Shown piece by piece: positions 16,774-24,479 of a stretch of DNA of 64,000 nucleotides. The notes beneath the pieces were generated by a model. That model was not told where the DNA came from, did no database searches, and saw nothing but the letters and a program-made list of their open reading frames with translations. Position numbers and translations under genes: made by a program. The first letter of the stretch is position 1, and each line of letters begins with the position of its first letter. Source of the DNA: Pseudobdellovibrionaceae bacterium (GTDB lineage Bacteria > Bdellovibrionota > FAC87 > UBA2466 > JACKAF01); the NCBI GenBank assembly GCA_020635235.1, contig JACKAF010000003.1:248001-312000 (forward strand), in the 5' to 3' direction.

Positions 16774-17756
16774 GATAAGAACTTGAACCAGTCCGCGGTG
16801 GCTTTCTCGATCGCCTCGGGTGTCCAGACCGGCGCGTCCTTCCAGTCTTCTATCTTGGCCAACAAGGTTTTTACACCCTGTTCAAAAGAAACTTTCGGCT
16901 CCCAACCAAGTTCTTTCTGAATTTTTGAGATATCGGCAAAAGTTTGATCAGGCTCTCCTGGCCTTTTTGGGATCGAGACCGCTGGCGAATTCAAAAGCTC
17001 CACAAGATGGTTCACGCTATAGGTCCCACCACTTCCCACGTTAAAGATTTCCCCGCTGAGTGGCGATTTTGCTGCGCTAATCAGCGCCTGAACGATATCC
17101 GAGACGTAGGTGAAATCGCGCGTTTGGGTACCGTCTCCTACCACAGTGAGCGGTTTGCCGGCGAGCTTCTGGCTCAGGAACACTCCAAAAACGGCACCGT
17201 AGGTCCCGGATGTTCGCGCTCTTGGCCCGTAGACGTTGAAGAAGCGAAGAGAAAGCGCAGGGAGTTTGTATACTTTTTCCCAATGCATCACGTAGCATTC
17301 GCCCACGTACTTTGTCAGGGCGTATGGGTACTCGGGCCGGATAGCGGCGTTTTCGGGAGTTGGGTAAACATCAGGAATGCCGTAACAGGACGACGAAGCC
17401 GCATAGACAAAGCGATCCACGTCCCACTTCCTGGCGGCTTCCAATACAGCAACGGTACCTTCAACATTTGCCTGATGGTAAACGTGCGGAAGCTGGATAG
17501 AGGGGACAATGTCCGCCCGCGCTGCCAGATGAAAGACCCAATTGATTTCTTTGAAATAGGGTTCGATGCGTTCGAACTTCGAAACGTCGGCCTCGATAAA
17601 GTGAAAATTTCCGTTTTTCATGTGGGCTTCAATATTTCTCAATCGCCCGACGGAAAGATTGTCGATTACAGTGACGTCAAAGCCCAGTCGTAGGCATTCG
17701 TCGACCAAATGGCTTCCGATGAAACCGGCACCGCCGGTGATAAGTACTCGCTGCAT
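16770..17756 (-). CDS. NAD-dependent epimerase/dehydratase (extended SDR, UDP-glucose 4-epimerase-like)
   Basis: 328 residues. Rossmann motif TGGAGFIG at 7-14, catalytic Ser of ASSSCYG near 121-123 and the Tyr145-x3-Lys149 pair (YALTK). FFNVYGP and TRDFTYVSDIV are typical of 4-epimerases acting on UDP-hexoses or UDP-hexuronates. It ends the minus-strand nucleotide-sugar cluster, 38 bases after the FAD oxidoreductase gene. Substrate not decidable from sequence. Confidence 0.88.
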   Translation of the reverse strand: MQRVLITGGAGFIGSHLVDECLRLGFDVTVIDNLSVGRLRNIEAHMKNGNFHFIEADVSKFERIEPYFKEINWVFHLAARADIVPSIQLPHVYHQANVEGTVAVLEAARKWDVDRFVYAASSSCYGIPDVYPTPENAAIRPEYPYALTKYVGECYVMHWEKVYKLPALSLRFFNVYGPRARTSGTYGAVFGVFLSQKLAGKPLTVVGDGTQTRDFTYVSDIVQALISAAKSPLSGEIFNVGSGGTYSVNHLVELLNSPAVSIPKRPGEPDQTFADISKIQKELGWEPKVSFEQGVKTLLAKIEDWKDAPVWTPEAIEKATADWFKFLS

Positions 17757-17794
17757 AGACTAACGGTGAATGATAAAGAGTACTGGGTCAAGCG

Positions 17795-18910
17795 TCATGC
17801 CTGGAGCGAAGCGGCATGGGGTGCGATAGCGAGTGCGGAGGTCAGACCCGGAGACTCGATACCCAAAAGGTGTACATAGCCGTCAAAATTTTCTATCAGG
17901 AAATCAGGCTTTGCTTCGCCGTCGATAAATAGCTTCGGACGAATGCCGATGAGCCCTGGGGACAAGGCGTTTTGTTCGAGTGACGGGCAGTACTTTCGGA
18001 CGGCGGCCAGGAACTGCGGGAGGACGGCATCCCAGTCGCAATCATAAAATCTTTGCAAAGCAGGGTAGGACCTTTCCTCAATCCAATCCACATCCGGTCC
18101 GAGCCGAGCGTTGCCCGCGCAATCCACAGTGACATGGACCCCGAGCCCGTCTTTTTGAGGTACTGGGTAAACGAGAGAATGGAACTTACCTTCATAGCGA
18201 GAGGACAGGGTGAAGTAGCGTCCTCTGCAGAAGCGGTGTTCATAGCGCTGGGTTTTTAGCAAAGCGTTGCTGAATGCGGCAGCTCCGAGACCGGCTGAAT
18301 TAAAAAGGCGCTGGCAGCGTGCGAGCAGAGTTCCGTCAGGAGAGTTTACTTCCAGCGTGAAGCCTTGCGAATCCCGTTGTGCGCCCATGACCGAATGTCG
18401 GTAGCCAACGAGCCCGCCCAAATGTTGGAGGTCGTTCTCCAGAGACTGCATCAACTGATGCGAATCGACTATTCCTGTTCTTGAAAAGTAAAGGGCCTCG
18501 GAACAGCGGATAAGCGGTTCTCTCCGCTGTACTTCAGCTCCGGTAACCCGTTCGACTAGCACGCCCAGGTTTTTCGCGTGCGCGTGAAGTTTTTCCAGGT
18601 AGGCGGTTTCGTCCGCATTTGAAGCAATCACAAACTTGCCAGTTTGTACGTGTTGGATGTTTTTTTCGGCACAATAGGCGTAGAGTTTTTCCCGGCCACT
18701 TAGGCAGTAGTGGGTCTTGCGAGAGTTTACCGGGTAATAGATACCACTATGGATAACTTCGCTGTTTCGGGATGAGGTTTCCTGACCGAATTGTGGGTGT
18801 TGTTCCAGCAGAACCGTGGATCGGCCCTGTTTTGCGCATTCTGTCGCGACGGCGAGCCCCAAAACTCCAGCACCAATCACGAGATCGTCGCATTCCAAAT
18901 CTACCGTCAT
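17795..18910 (-). CDS. lhgO: FAD-dependent oxidoreductase, L-2-hydroxyglutarate dehydrogenase/oxidase-like
   Basis: 371 residues. DAO-family FAD motif VIGAGVLGLAVA, then SSRNSEVIHSGIYYP, a signature of L-2-hydroxyglutarate oxidases (LhgO/L2HGDH). IRPKL near the C-terminus also fits that family. Known reaction: oxidation of L-2-hydroxyglutarate to 2-oxoglutarate with electrons passed to the respiratory chain or oxygen. Its ATG overlaps the stop of rmlD by four bases, so it is translated within the rml operon. The link to sugar synthesis is unclear; it may act on a sugar-derived 2-hydroxy acid instead. Confidence 0.8.
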   Translation of the reverse strand: MTVDLECDDLVIGAGVLGLAVATECAKQGRSTVLLEQHPQFGQETSSRNSEVIHSGIYYPVNSRKTHYCLSGREKLYAYCAEKNIQHVQTGKFVIASNADETAYLEKLHAHAKNLGVLVERVTGAEVQRREPLIRCSEALYFSRTGIVDSHQLMQSLENDLQHLGGLVGYRHSVMGAQRDSQGFTLEVNSPDGTLLARCQRLFNSAGLGAAAFSNALLKTQRYEHRFCRGRYFTLSSRYEGKFHSLVYPVPQKDGLGVHVTVDCAGNARLGPDVDWIEERSYPALQRFYDCDWDAVLPQFLAAVRKYCPSLEQNALSPGLIGIRPKLFIDGEAKPDFLIENFDGYVHLLGIESPGLTSALAIAPHAASLQA

Positions 18911-19734
18911 TTGAGTCCCGCGAGAAACTCCAGTAAGGAGGTCTCCCAGCTACCTACGCTAGAAACGCCCAGCGCTTTTTTCAGTTTCTCGTTCGAAAGG
19001 CGCGCGTTCAGTGGTCGTCCCGCCGGAAGATTTAGCTCGGCGGTGGTTACACTTTGAATATTGACCGAGTAGCCGAGCTTCGCCTTTACGAGCTCAAAAA
19101 TCTCAAGCCAAGAGGCGTAGTCATCGTAGCTCACATGGTACAGACCACCCTTGTTCCGTTCCAACAGCTGGAGTGTGAGTCGCACAACGTCGCGGGTCCA
19201 TGTAGGTGCCCCGACCTGATCGCAAACTGCGCTAAATTCAGATCTTGTTTCCAAGTGCGTAAATCTTGGACGGGCGGCCCCATAGAGCCACTGCACCCGT
19301 AATACGAGTGCGTCGGCAAGGGCGAGAGCTTCCCGTTCACTCTCTAGCTTGGTTTGAGCGTAATAATTGGACGGGTGGGTCTCATCCGTTTCTACGTAAG
19401 GGCTATCTTTTCTTCCATCAAAAACCTGATCGGTGCTGAAGTGCACCAATCTACTTTGATACTCTCGACAGGCTTCCACCAAGGTTTTGACGCCTTCCGC
19501 GTTTAGACGGTGGGCCGCCTCCCGATTTGTTTCTGCCGCATCGACTTGCGTATAAGCCGCCGTATGGATAACCCATCTGGGCTGAATGCGTTCGAAAACA
19601 CGCCAAATGGAATCTCGGTTAGTGACGTCTAGCTGGCTTTTATCTAGCGCGTGAATTGATTTGGAATCCAACGCGCGAGCAAATTCCGATCCCAGAAGAC
19701 CCTTTGCGCCTGTAATGAGACAAGGGCCATTCAT
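18907..19734 (-). CDS. rmlD: dTDP-4-dehydrorhamnose reductase-like (RmlD family)
   Basis: 275 residues. NAD(P) motif ITGAKGLLG, catalytic Y-x3-K as YYAQTKLE, and DQVFDGRKDSPYVETD, characteristic of RmlD. It should reduce a dTDP-4-keto-6-deoxyhexose, normally giving dTDP-L-rhamnose after RmlC epimerisation. It starts two bases after rmlA. No rmlC is found in the window, so the product may be another dTDP-6-deoxysugar or rmlC lies elsewhere. Confidence 0.85.
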   Translation of the reverse strand: MNGPCLITGAKGLLGSEFARALDSKSIHALDKSQLDVTNRDSIWRVFERIQPRWVIHTAAYTQVDAAETNREAAHRLNAEGVKTLVEACREYQSRLVHFSTDQVFDGRKDSPYVETDETHPSNYYAQTKLESEREALALADALVLRVQWLYGAARPRFTHLETRSEFSAVCDQVGAPTWTRDVVRLTLQLLERNKGGLYHVSYDDYASWLEIFELVKAKLGYSVNIQSVTTAELNLPAGRPLNARLSNEKLKKALGVSSVGSWETSLLEFLAGLK

Positions 19735-19736
19735 GG

Positions 19737-20462
19737 CTATTTTGTCTCGGCACTTTCGAAGGCGATCTTGTTGGCGTGGTAGTAGGAGTCAAATGTCCCT
19801 GCGTCTGTCCAGGGCCCTTCCAAAACCTCGAAGGTCAACGTTCCCTGTTGAAGGTAAGCATTATTGACGTCGGTGATTTCTAGCTCTCCACGCTTACTGG
19901 GCTTCAGAGTACGGACAATATTGAATACGTCCGGATCGTAAAAATAGACGCCTGTCACCGCGTAATTGCTTTTGGGAGCGGATGGCTTTTCTTCAATACT
20001 AAGGATCTTGTTTCCGGCAACTTCAGCAACGCCGAAACGTTGAGGATCTTTGACCTGGCTTAGGAGTATTTTCGCGCCCCGTTCCTGCTCGTGAAAACTT
20101 TCCGCGTGTTGCTTCAGCGAGGAGCTGAAGATGTTGTCGCCGAGGACCACTGTGAGTTTTGAATTTCCGCAATAGTCTTCTGCAAGACCGAGGGCCTGAG
20201 CGATCCCGCCGGCCGCGTCCTGAACCTTGTAGGTAAAACGGCAGCTGTAGTCCTTGCCGGATCCTAGCAAATTGACCACATCCCCCATGTGCTCCACACC
20301 GGTGACGATCAAAATATCGCGGACATCCGCCTCCACTAGTTTATCCACCGCATGGAGAATCATCGGTTTGTGACCCACCGGAAGTAGATGCTTGTTGGTG
20401 ACTTTAGTCAGCGGAAAAAGGCGCGAGCCGGTCCCTCCGGCAAGTACCACTCCTCGGATCAT
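19737..20462 (-). CDS. rmlA: Glucose-1-phosphate thymidylyltransferase, short form (RmlA-like)
   Basis: 241 residues. The nucleotidyltransferase opening GTGSRLFPLTKVTNKHLLPV, VLGDNIF and EEKPSAPKSNYAVTG match RmlA. It is about 50 residues shorter than E. coli RmlA and lacks the extra C-terminal helices, as in compact bacterial and archaeal forms. Expected reaction: dTTP plus glucose 1-phosphate to dTDP-glucose. The ATG overlaps the rmlB stop by four bases. Confidence 0.87.
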   Translation of the reverse strand: MIRGVVLAGGTGSRLFPLTKVTNKHLLPVGHKPMILHAVDKLVEADVRDILIVTGVEHMGDVVNLLGSGKDYSCRFTYKVQDAAGGIAQALGLAEDYCGNSKLTVVLGDNIFSSSLKQHAESFHEQERGAKILLSQVKDPQRFGVAEVAGNKILSIEEKPSAPKSNYAVTGVYFYDPDVFNIVRTLKPSKRGELEITDVNNAYLQQGTLTFEVLEGPWTDAGTFDSYYHANKIAFESAETK

Positions 20463-21517
20463 AGCTGAGTCTCCTGTTCTTGGGCTTTGGGCGCGTAGTT
20501 CGCAGCGTAGTAGGCCGCGTAGTTATCGTCGCGCAGGCTTTGCCACCAATGGGTGTTTTCCAGGTACCAATCGACAGTTTGGTTCAGTCCGTCTTCAAAG
20601 TTTAGTAGTGGTTTCCAACCTAAAGTGTGACGAATCTTATCGGCACTGAGTCCGTAGCGCCGATCGTGGCCGGGGCGATCTTTTACATATTGGATCAAGG
20701 ACTCGGGTTTCCCTACTCGTTTCAAAATCCCTCGAACCAAGTTCAGGTTAGCATGCTCTTCACTTGCGCTTACGTTGTAGACTTCGCCGGCCGTTCCCTC
20801 CGACAAAACCAGGGAAATGGCCCGGCAGTGATCGCTTACGTGCAACCAATCGCGGACCTGCTGCCCGTCTCCATATATCGGAATGCATTTTTCTTCCAAG
20901 GCGTTAGCAATGACCAAGGGGATTAGCTTTTCCGGATACTGGTACGGCCCAAAGTTGTTCGTACACCGCGTAATCACAACATCCTGACCAAATGTATGGT
21001 GCGCGGCCAAGGCGAAGAGATCTCCCGACGCTTTAGCAGCGGCGTAGGGGGAGCTCGGTGTGAGCGGAGAGTTCTCTGTAAACGTTGGATCGTCCGGATT
21101 GAGCGAACCATAAACTTCATCGGTTGAAACTTGTACAAACCGGACGTCTCCGAGTTTTCGAGTCAAGCTGAGAAGATTTTGAACTCCAGCCACGTTTGTT
21201 TGCACAAAAGCGGAAGGGTCCAAAATACTTTTGTCCACGTGCGTTTCTGCCGCGAAATTGACGAGCGCGTGCGGCTTGAACCTCGCCAGTATTTCTTCTA
21301 ACTGGGGATCGGCAATATCTGCACGAAGGTGCTGGTAGCGATCGGGCGCGAGAAGGGACAGCATTTGCGCTGTCTGTGGGTGCGCGGCGTAGGTCATGCG
21401 GTCAATATTGAGGACTTTGGCCTGCGGGTACTCCGAAAGGAACAACCCAACGAAATTTGAGCCTATGAAGCCACAGCCGCCTGTGACAACGCACCGAAAT
21501 TCATTCTCTTTTGGCAC
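20459..21517 (-). CDS. rmlB: dTDP-glucose 4,6-dehydratase (RmlB)
   Basis: 352 residues from a GTG at 21517 with AGAGGT upstream. A longer frame to 21601 adds 28 residues without family resemblance. NAD motif TGGCGFIGSN, VSTDEVYG, and YAAAKASGD (Tyr-x3-Lys) are all present. RmlB converts dTDP-glucose to dTDP-4-keto-6-deoxyglucose. It is the first gene of a coupled minus-strand set rmlB-rmlA-rmlD-lhgO-epimerase and diverges from the repeat-protein gene. Confidence 0.92.
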   Translation of the reverse strand: MPKENEFRCVVTGGCGFIGSNFVGLFLSEYPQAKVLNIDRMTYAAHPQTAQMLSLLAPDRYQHLRADIADPQLEEILARFKPHALVNFAAETHVDKSILDPSAFVQTNVAGVQNLLSLTRKLGDVRFVQVSTDEVYGSLNPDDPTFTENSPLTPSSPYAAAKASGDLFALAAHHTFGQDVVITRCTNNFGPYQYPEKLIPLVIANALEEKCIPIYGDGQQVRDWLHVSDHCRAISLVLSEGTAGEVYNVSASEEHANLNLVRGILKRVGKPESLIQYVKDRPGHDRRYGLSADKIRHTLGWKPLLNFEDGLNQTVDWYLENTHWWQSLRDDNYAAYYAANYAPKAQEQETQL

Positions 21518-21637
21518 TTTCACCTCTGCTTTTTTAGTCGGGGGACGGGCGCCTGGCAAGCCTTTAAGGGCGGTGGAGTGCCGGCGTGATGCGGGGGGCA
21601 ATGACAGGGCGCCTCCTTTCCCGTAACCCAGTAAAGA

Positions 21638-21658
21638 TGCCGCTCCTTGTTAGCGGCA
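21638..21658. promoter_or_regulatory. Inverted repeat upstream of the 14-residue-repeat protein gene
   Basis: TGCCGCT and AGCGGCA form a seven-base stem with a seven-base loop, ending 17 bases before the ATG at 21676. The position suits a leader hairpin or operator for the repeat-protein gene, but I have no direct support for either. Confidence 0.3.
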
Positions 21659-21675
21659 CTATATGGGGGGGCTAC

Positions 21676-22461
21676 ATGAAAGGTAAAAATCTACTAATAA
21701 TATTGAGCTTGGTCTTCAGTTTCGCGGGGTACGCGGTGGAGTGTCCGAGCAGTATCCAGTACAAAGGCGGCCGGCTTTTGAAGAGCGGCGAGACCTATTA
21801 CTACCCGACCGGGCGCGTGCTAAAGAGCGGGAGTACGGTCTATTACGCGAGTGGGCGCTTGCTCAAGAGCGGCGAAACTTTTTACTACTCCACAGGGCGT
21901 TTATTGAAGTCCGGAGGGACTCTTTACTACCCAGACGGGCGCCTCATAAAGAGTGGGGAGACGTACTATTACCCCACCGGCCGGCTATTGAAGAGCGGAA
22001 ACACGTTTTATTATGACAACGGGCGTTTGGCGCGTTCAGGATCCACGCTGTATCGGCCCGACGGTAGTATCACCGCTTTTCCGATTCGGTTGCACGCCCA
22101 AATTGCCGAGTACGGCGAACTCAGCGCCTACGTTAGCAAAGATACAGAGCAGTTGGATGTTTTCTTCAACGGGCTTCAATCCGAAAGCGATCGAGTTACA
22201 TTGGCAACCCAATGGAATGGGGAAACTTTCTCGCAATTAAGTTTTCTAATTCACTCCGGTTACGAGAATGAGTTTGTAAGTCTCGAGGTCTCCGACGAGG
22301 ATTCGGTCTGCACATTGGTAGACGGATCGGTGCAGCCTGGGGCGAGCTTTACGCTCTACGGTAAGGCAGCAACTGTCGAAGTTAACGTAAATGAGGGTTT
22401 CGATCCGGCCCGAGTGCGACAGCTCCTTGAAGATGCGCTTACGGTAGCCGGAACCAAATAG
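21676..22461 (+). CDS. Secreted protein with seven tandem 14-residue repeats (MORN-like), unknown function
   Basis: 261 residues from the ATG at 21676, which opens on a signal peptide (LVFSFAGYA). An ATG at 21586 in the same frame would place 30 residues before the signal. Residues 32-129 are seven exact-length repeats with consensus GRLLKSGxTxYYxx, reminiscent of MORN-type GxLxxG repeats. A C-terminal domain of about 130 residues follows, with no recognised family. It is probably periplasmic or surface exposed. It is followed 38 bases later by an SDR gene. Confidence 0.7.
   Translation: MKGKNLLIILSLVFSFAGYAVECPSSIQYKGGRLLKSGETYYYPTGRVLKSGSTVYYASGRLLKSGETFYYSTGRLLKSGGTLYYPDGRLIKSGETYYYPTGRLLKSGNTFYYDNGRLARSGSTLYRPDGSITAFPIRLHAQIAEYGELSAYVSKDTEQLDVFFNGLQSESDRVTLATQWNGETFSQLSFLIHSGYENEFVSLEVSDEDSVCTLVDGSVQPGASFTLYGKAATVEVNVNEGFDPARVRQLLEDALTVAGTK
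21769..22062 (+). repeat. Seven tandem 42-base coding repeats
   Basis: Seven in-frame units of exactly 42 bases encode the 14-residue repeats GRLLKSGxTxYYxx. The units differ at many synonymous positions while the residues are conserved, so the array is not a fresh slippage product. Confidence 0.9.
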
Positions 22462-22499
22462 ACTACTTTTTAGGGCTATTCGGTGATAACTTCTCGCCC

Positions 22500-23438
22500 G
22501 TGAAAATCCTTGTAACGGGCGGAAGCGGATTTTTGGGTAGGCACTTGGTGGTGGCATTGCGCCGCCAAGTGCCCGGTGCCCAAGTTTTCATTTCTAGCCG
22601 ATCTGGAAAAATCGTACCGGGGGCAGAGACAGTCGTCCTGGATCCCGTGGATCCCAAGGCCGTAACGGCCTGGTTGAAGGCGAACCCAGTCGACAGAGTT
22701 TATCACCTTTCTGGTTTGTCGCGTGTTTCTGAGGATCTCCCTTTTCCTCAGTATTTTGAATACAACTCCCTGTCTACGCAGTGCCTACTTGAGGGGCTAA
22801 AGGCCAGCGATTTCAAGCAAACATTTTTCTTGGCCAGTTCGGTTCAGGTCTATGGGAACCAGTCGGGTCTCATTCGGGAGGCATCCCGTGTGGCCCCCGG
22901 AAGCAAGTATGCTTTTAGCAAATATTTGGCAGAGCGGTGCGTGGAGCAGGCCGCTGAAGGTGGCTTTAAAGCCATTGTGGGGCGTATTGATAGTTGTCTG
23001 GGGCCCGGCCAGACGCTTGGCTTTGTGGCGCCCGATCTCATCCGCAAGATTCTTAAAGCCGATACCGCGGGAGAATCGAAGATCTCCGTCGCCAATTCTG
23101 AAGTCACCCGGCACTTTCTGGATGTTCGGGATGCCGCCCGCATGATGGTGGACTTAGTAGAATCCGCGAGGTCCGGTTGCGAGGTGATGCATATTGCTGC
23201 CCCACACGCGACTTCCATAAAGGACATTCTCTCAATGCTGCTCGAAATCCATGGGGAGAAGTTACAGATAGTGGCCTCCAGAGAACAATTGGCCAACCCT
23301 TTTGCGGGGCTTTCGCTAAGCATCGATAAACTTGAGGATAGACTCCCGGGTTGCTACTTTACGGACTTGAAAACCACTTTGCGTGACCTGTTTGTGGAAA
23401 TGAAACAGGAGCTTGCTGTAGACGGAGGAAGAGAATGA
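22500..23438 (+). CDS. NAD-dependent epimerase/dehydratase (GDP-6-deoxy-4-keto-hexose reductase-like)
   Basis: 312 residues, GTG start without a strong ribosome site. Rossmann motif VTGGSGFLG, catalytic SSVQVYG and YAFSKYLAE (Tyr-x3-Lys). The overall pattern (DPVDPKAVTAWL, HFLDVRDAARM) is closest to GDP-4-keto-6-deoxymannose reductases (RMD/GMD-like). Substrate cannot be fixed. It overlaps trxB by four bases (ATGA). Confidence 0.82.
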   Translation: MKILVTGGSGFLGRHLVVALRRQVPGAQVFISSRSGKIVPGAETVVLDPVDPKAVTAWLKANPVDRVYHLSGLSRVSEDLPFPQYFEYNSLSTQCLLEGLKASDFKQTFFLASSVQVYGNQSGLIREASRVAPGSKYAFSKYLAERCVEQAAEGGFKAIVGRIDSCLGPGQTLGFVAPDLIRKILKADTAGESKISVANSEVTRHFLDVRDAARMMVDLVESARSGCEVMHIAAPHATSIKDILSMLLEIHGEKLQIVASREQLANPFAGLSLSIDKLEDRLPGCYFTDLKTTLRDLFVEMKQELAVDGGRE

Positions 23439-24367
23439 GCGTGGAATCGGTAATCATCATCGGATCAGGACCCGCGGGGTATACGGCCGCGATCTACACG
23501 GCTCGAGCCAATCTGAGTCCGCTTGTCATAGAAGGTTACCAAGTGGGCGGGCAGCTGATGCTTACGAGCGACGTGGAAAATTATCCTGGTTTTCCTGACG
23601 GGATCATGGGGCCGGAAATGATGCCTTTGTTTCGCAAACAGGCCGAGCGTTTCGGTACACGGTTTTTGCAGAAGGACGTTACTAAGGTCGATTTTACTGG
23701 TCCCGTCCATAAGGTCTATTGCGGCGAAACTGTCTATGAGGCGAAAGCTGTGATCATTGCGACGGGAGCGTCCGCTAAATGGCTGGGCCTACCCTCCGAG
23801 CAGAAACTAATGGCAAAGGGTGTTTCGGCCTGCGCGACTTGTGACGGGGCCTTTTTTAGAGATGAGGATCTTGTTGTCGTCGGTGGCGGGGACACGGCGA
23901 TGGAAGAAGCGAACTATCTCACCCGCTTCGCGAAGAAAGTGACAGTCGTGCACCGTCGCGAGTCTTTGCGGGCTTCGAAGATCATGCAAGATCGGGCGAT
24001 GAACAATCCCAAGATTGAGTTCATTTGGGACACCGGGATTGAGGAGATCCTTGGCGAAGACAAAGTGGTCGGGGTGAAGCTCAAAAATCTGAAGACGGGA
24101 GAAACTTCCAACTTTGATTGCGGCGGAGTTTTCGTGGCGATCGGACACAAGCCCAATACGGACTTTCTCAAGGGGCATTTGGAATTGGACGAAACCGGCT
24201 ACATTAAGCTGGCCAAGCTTCCTACCACCCAGACGGGGGTTCCCGGAGTATTTGCGGCGGGCGACGTGCATGACAAGATCTACCGCCAGGCCGTCACTGC
24301 GGCCGGGTCGGGCTGTGCCGCAGCCATCGACACGGAGCGCTACCTCGAGGGCTTAGAGCACCCTTAA
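23435..24367 (+). CDS. trxB: Thioredoxin-disulfide reductase
   Basis: 310 residues. FAD motif IGSGPAGYTAA, redox-active CATC at 133-136, NADPH motif VVGGGDTAMEEA and the C-terminal FAD contact GVFAAGDV. This is a full-length low-molecular-weight TrxB that reduces thioredoxin with NADPH in the cytoplasm. It overlaps the preceding SDR gene, with GGAGGA before the ATG. Confidence 0.95.
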   Translation: MSVESVIIIGSGPAGYTAAIYTARANLSPLVIEGYQVGGQLMLTSDVENYPGFPDGIMGPEMMPLFRKQAERFGTRFLQKDVTKVDFTGPVHKVYCGETVYEAKAVIIATGASAKWLGLPSEQKLMAKGVSACATCDGAFFRDEDLVVVGGGDTAMEEANYLTRFAKKVTVVHRRESLRASKIMQDRAMNNPKIEFIWDTGIEEILGEDKVVGVKLKNLKTGETSNFDCGGVFVAIGHKPNTDFLKGHLELDETGYIKLAKLPTTQTGVPGVFAAGDVHDKIYRQAVTAAGSGCAAAIDTERYLEGLEHP

Positions 24368-24444
24368 CGACAAAAGTTAACACCCTTCACTCGGGAACTT
24401 GACCTTGGATGCCACTTACTAAAAATTGGTGTGAGGGTTTCTTT

Positions 24445-24463
24445 GCAATCCTTGAAGGATTGC
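24445..24463. promoter_or_regulatory. Perfect 19-base palindrome upstream of the M3 peptidase gene
   Basis: GCAATCCTT-G-AAGGATTGC is a perfect inverted repeat with a single central base, ending 17 bases before the ATG at 24480. The one-base centre fits a dimeric repressor operator better than an RNA hairpin. No promoter boxes were resolved around it. Confidence 0.45.
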
Positions 24464-24479
24464 TCCTACCGTAAAAAAC

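Noticed and set aside
16944..17693. Open frame of 249 codons antisense to the epimerase gene
   Set aside because: It lies wholly within a well-supported SDR gene, and its translation has no recognisable domain.
21769..22062. Regular 42-base repeat array resembling a CRISPR or minisatellite
   Set aside because: The units are contiguous without spacers, remain in frame and encode a conserved 14-residue repeat.
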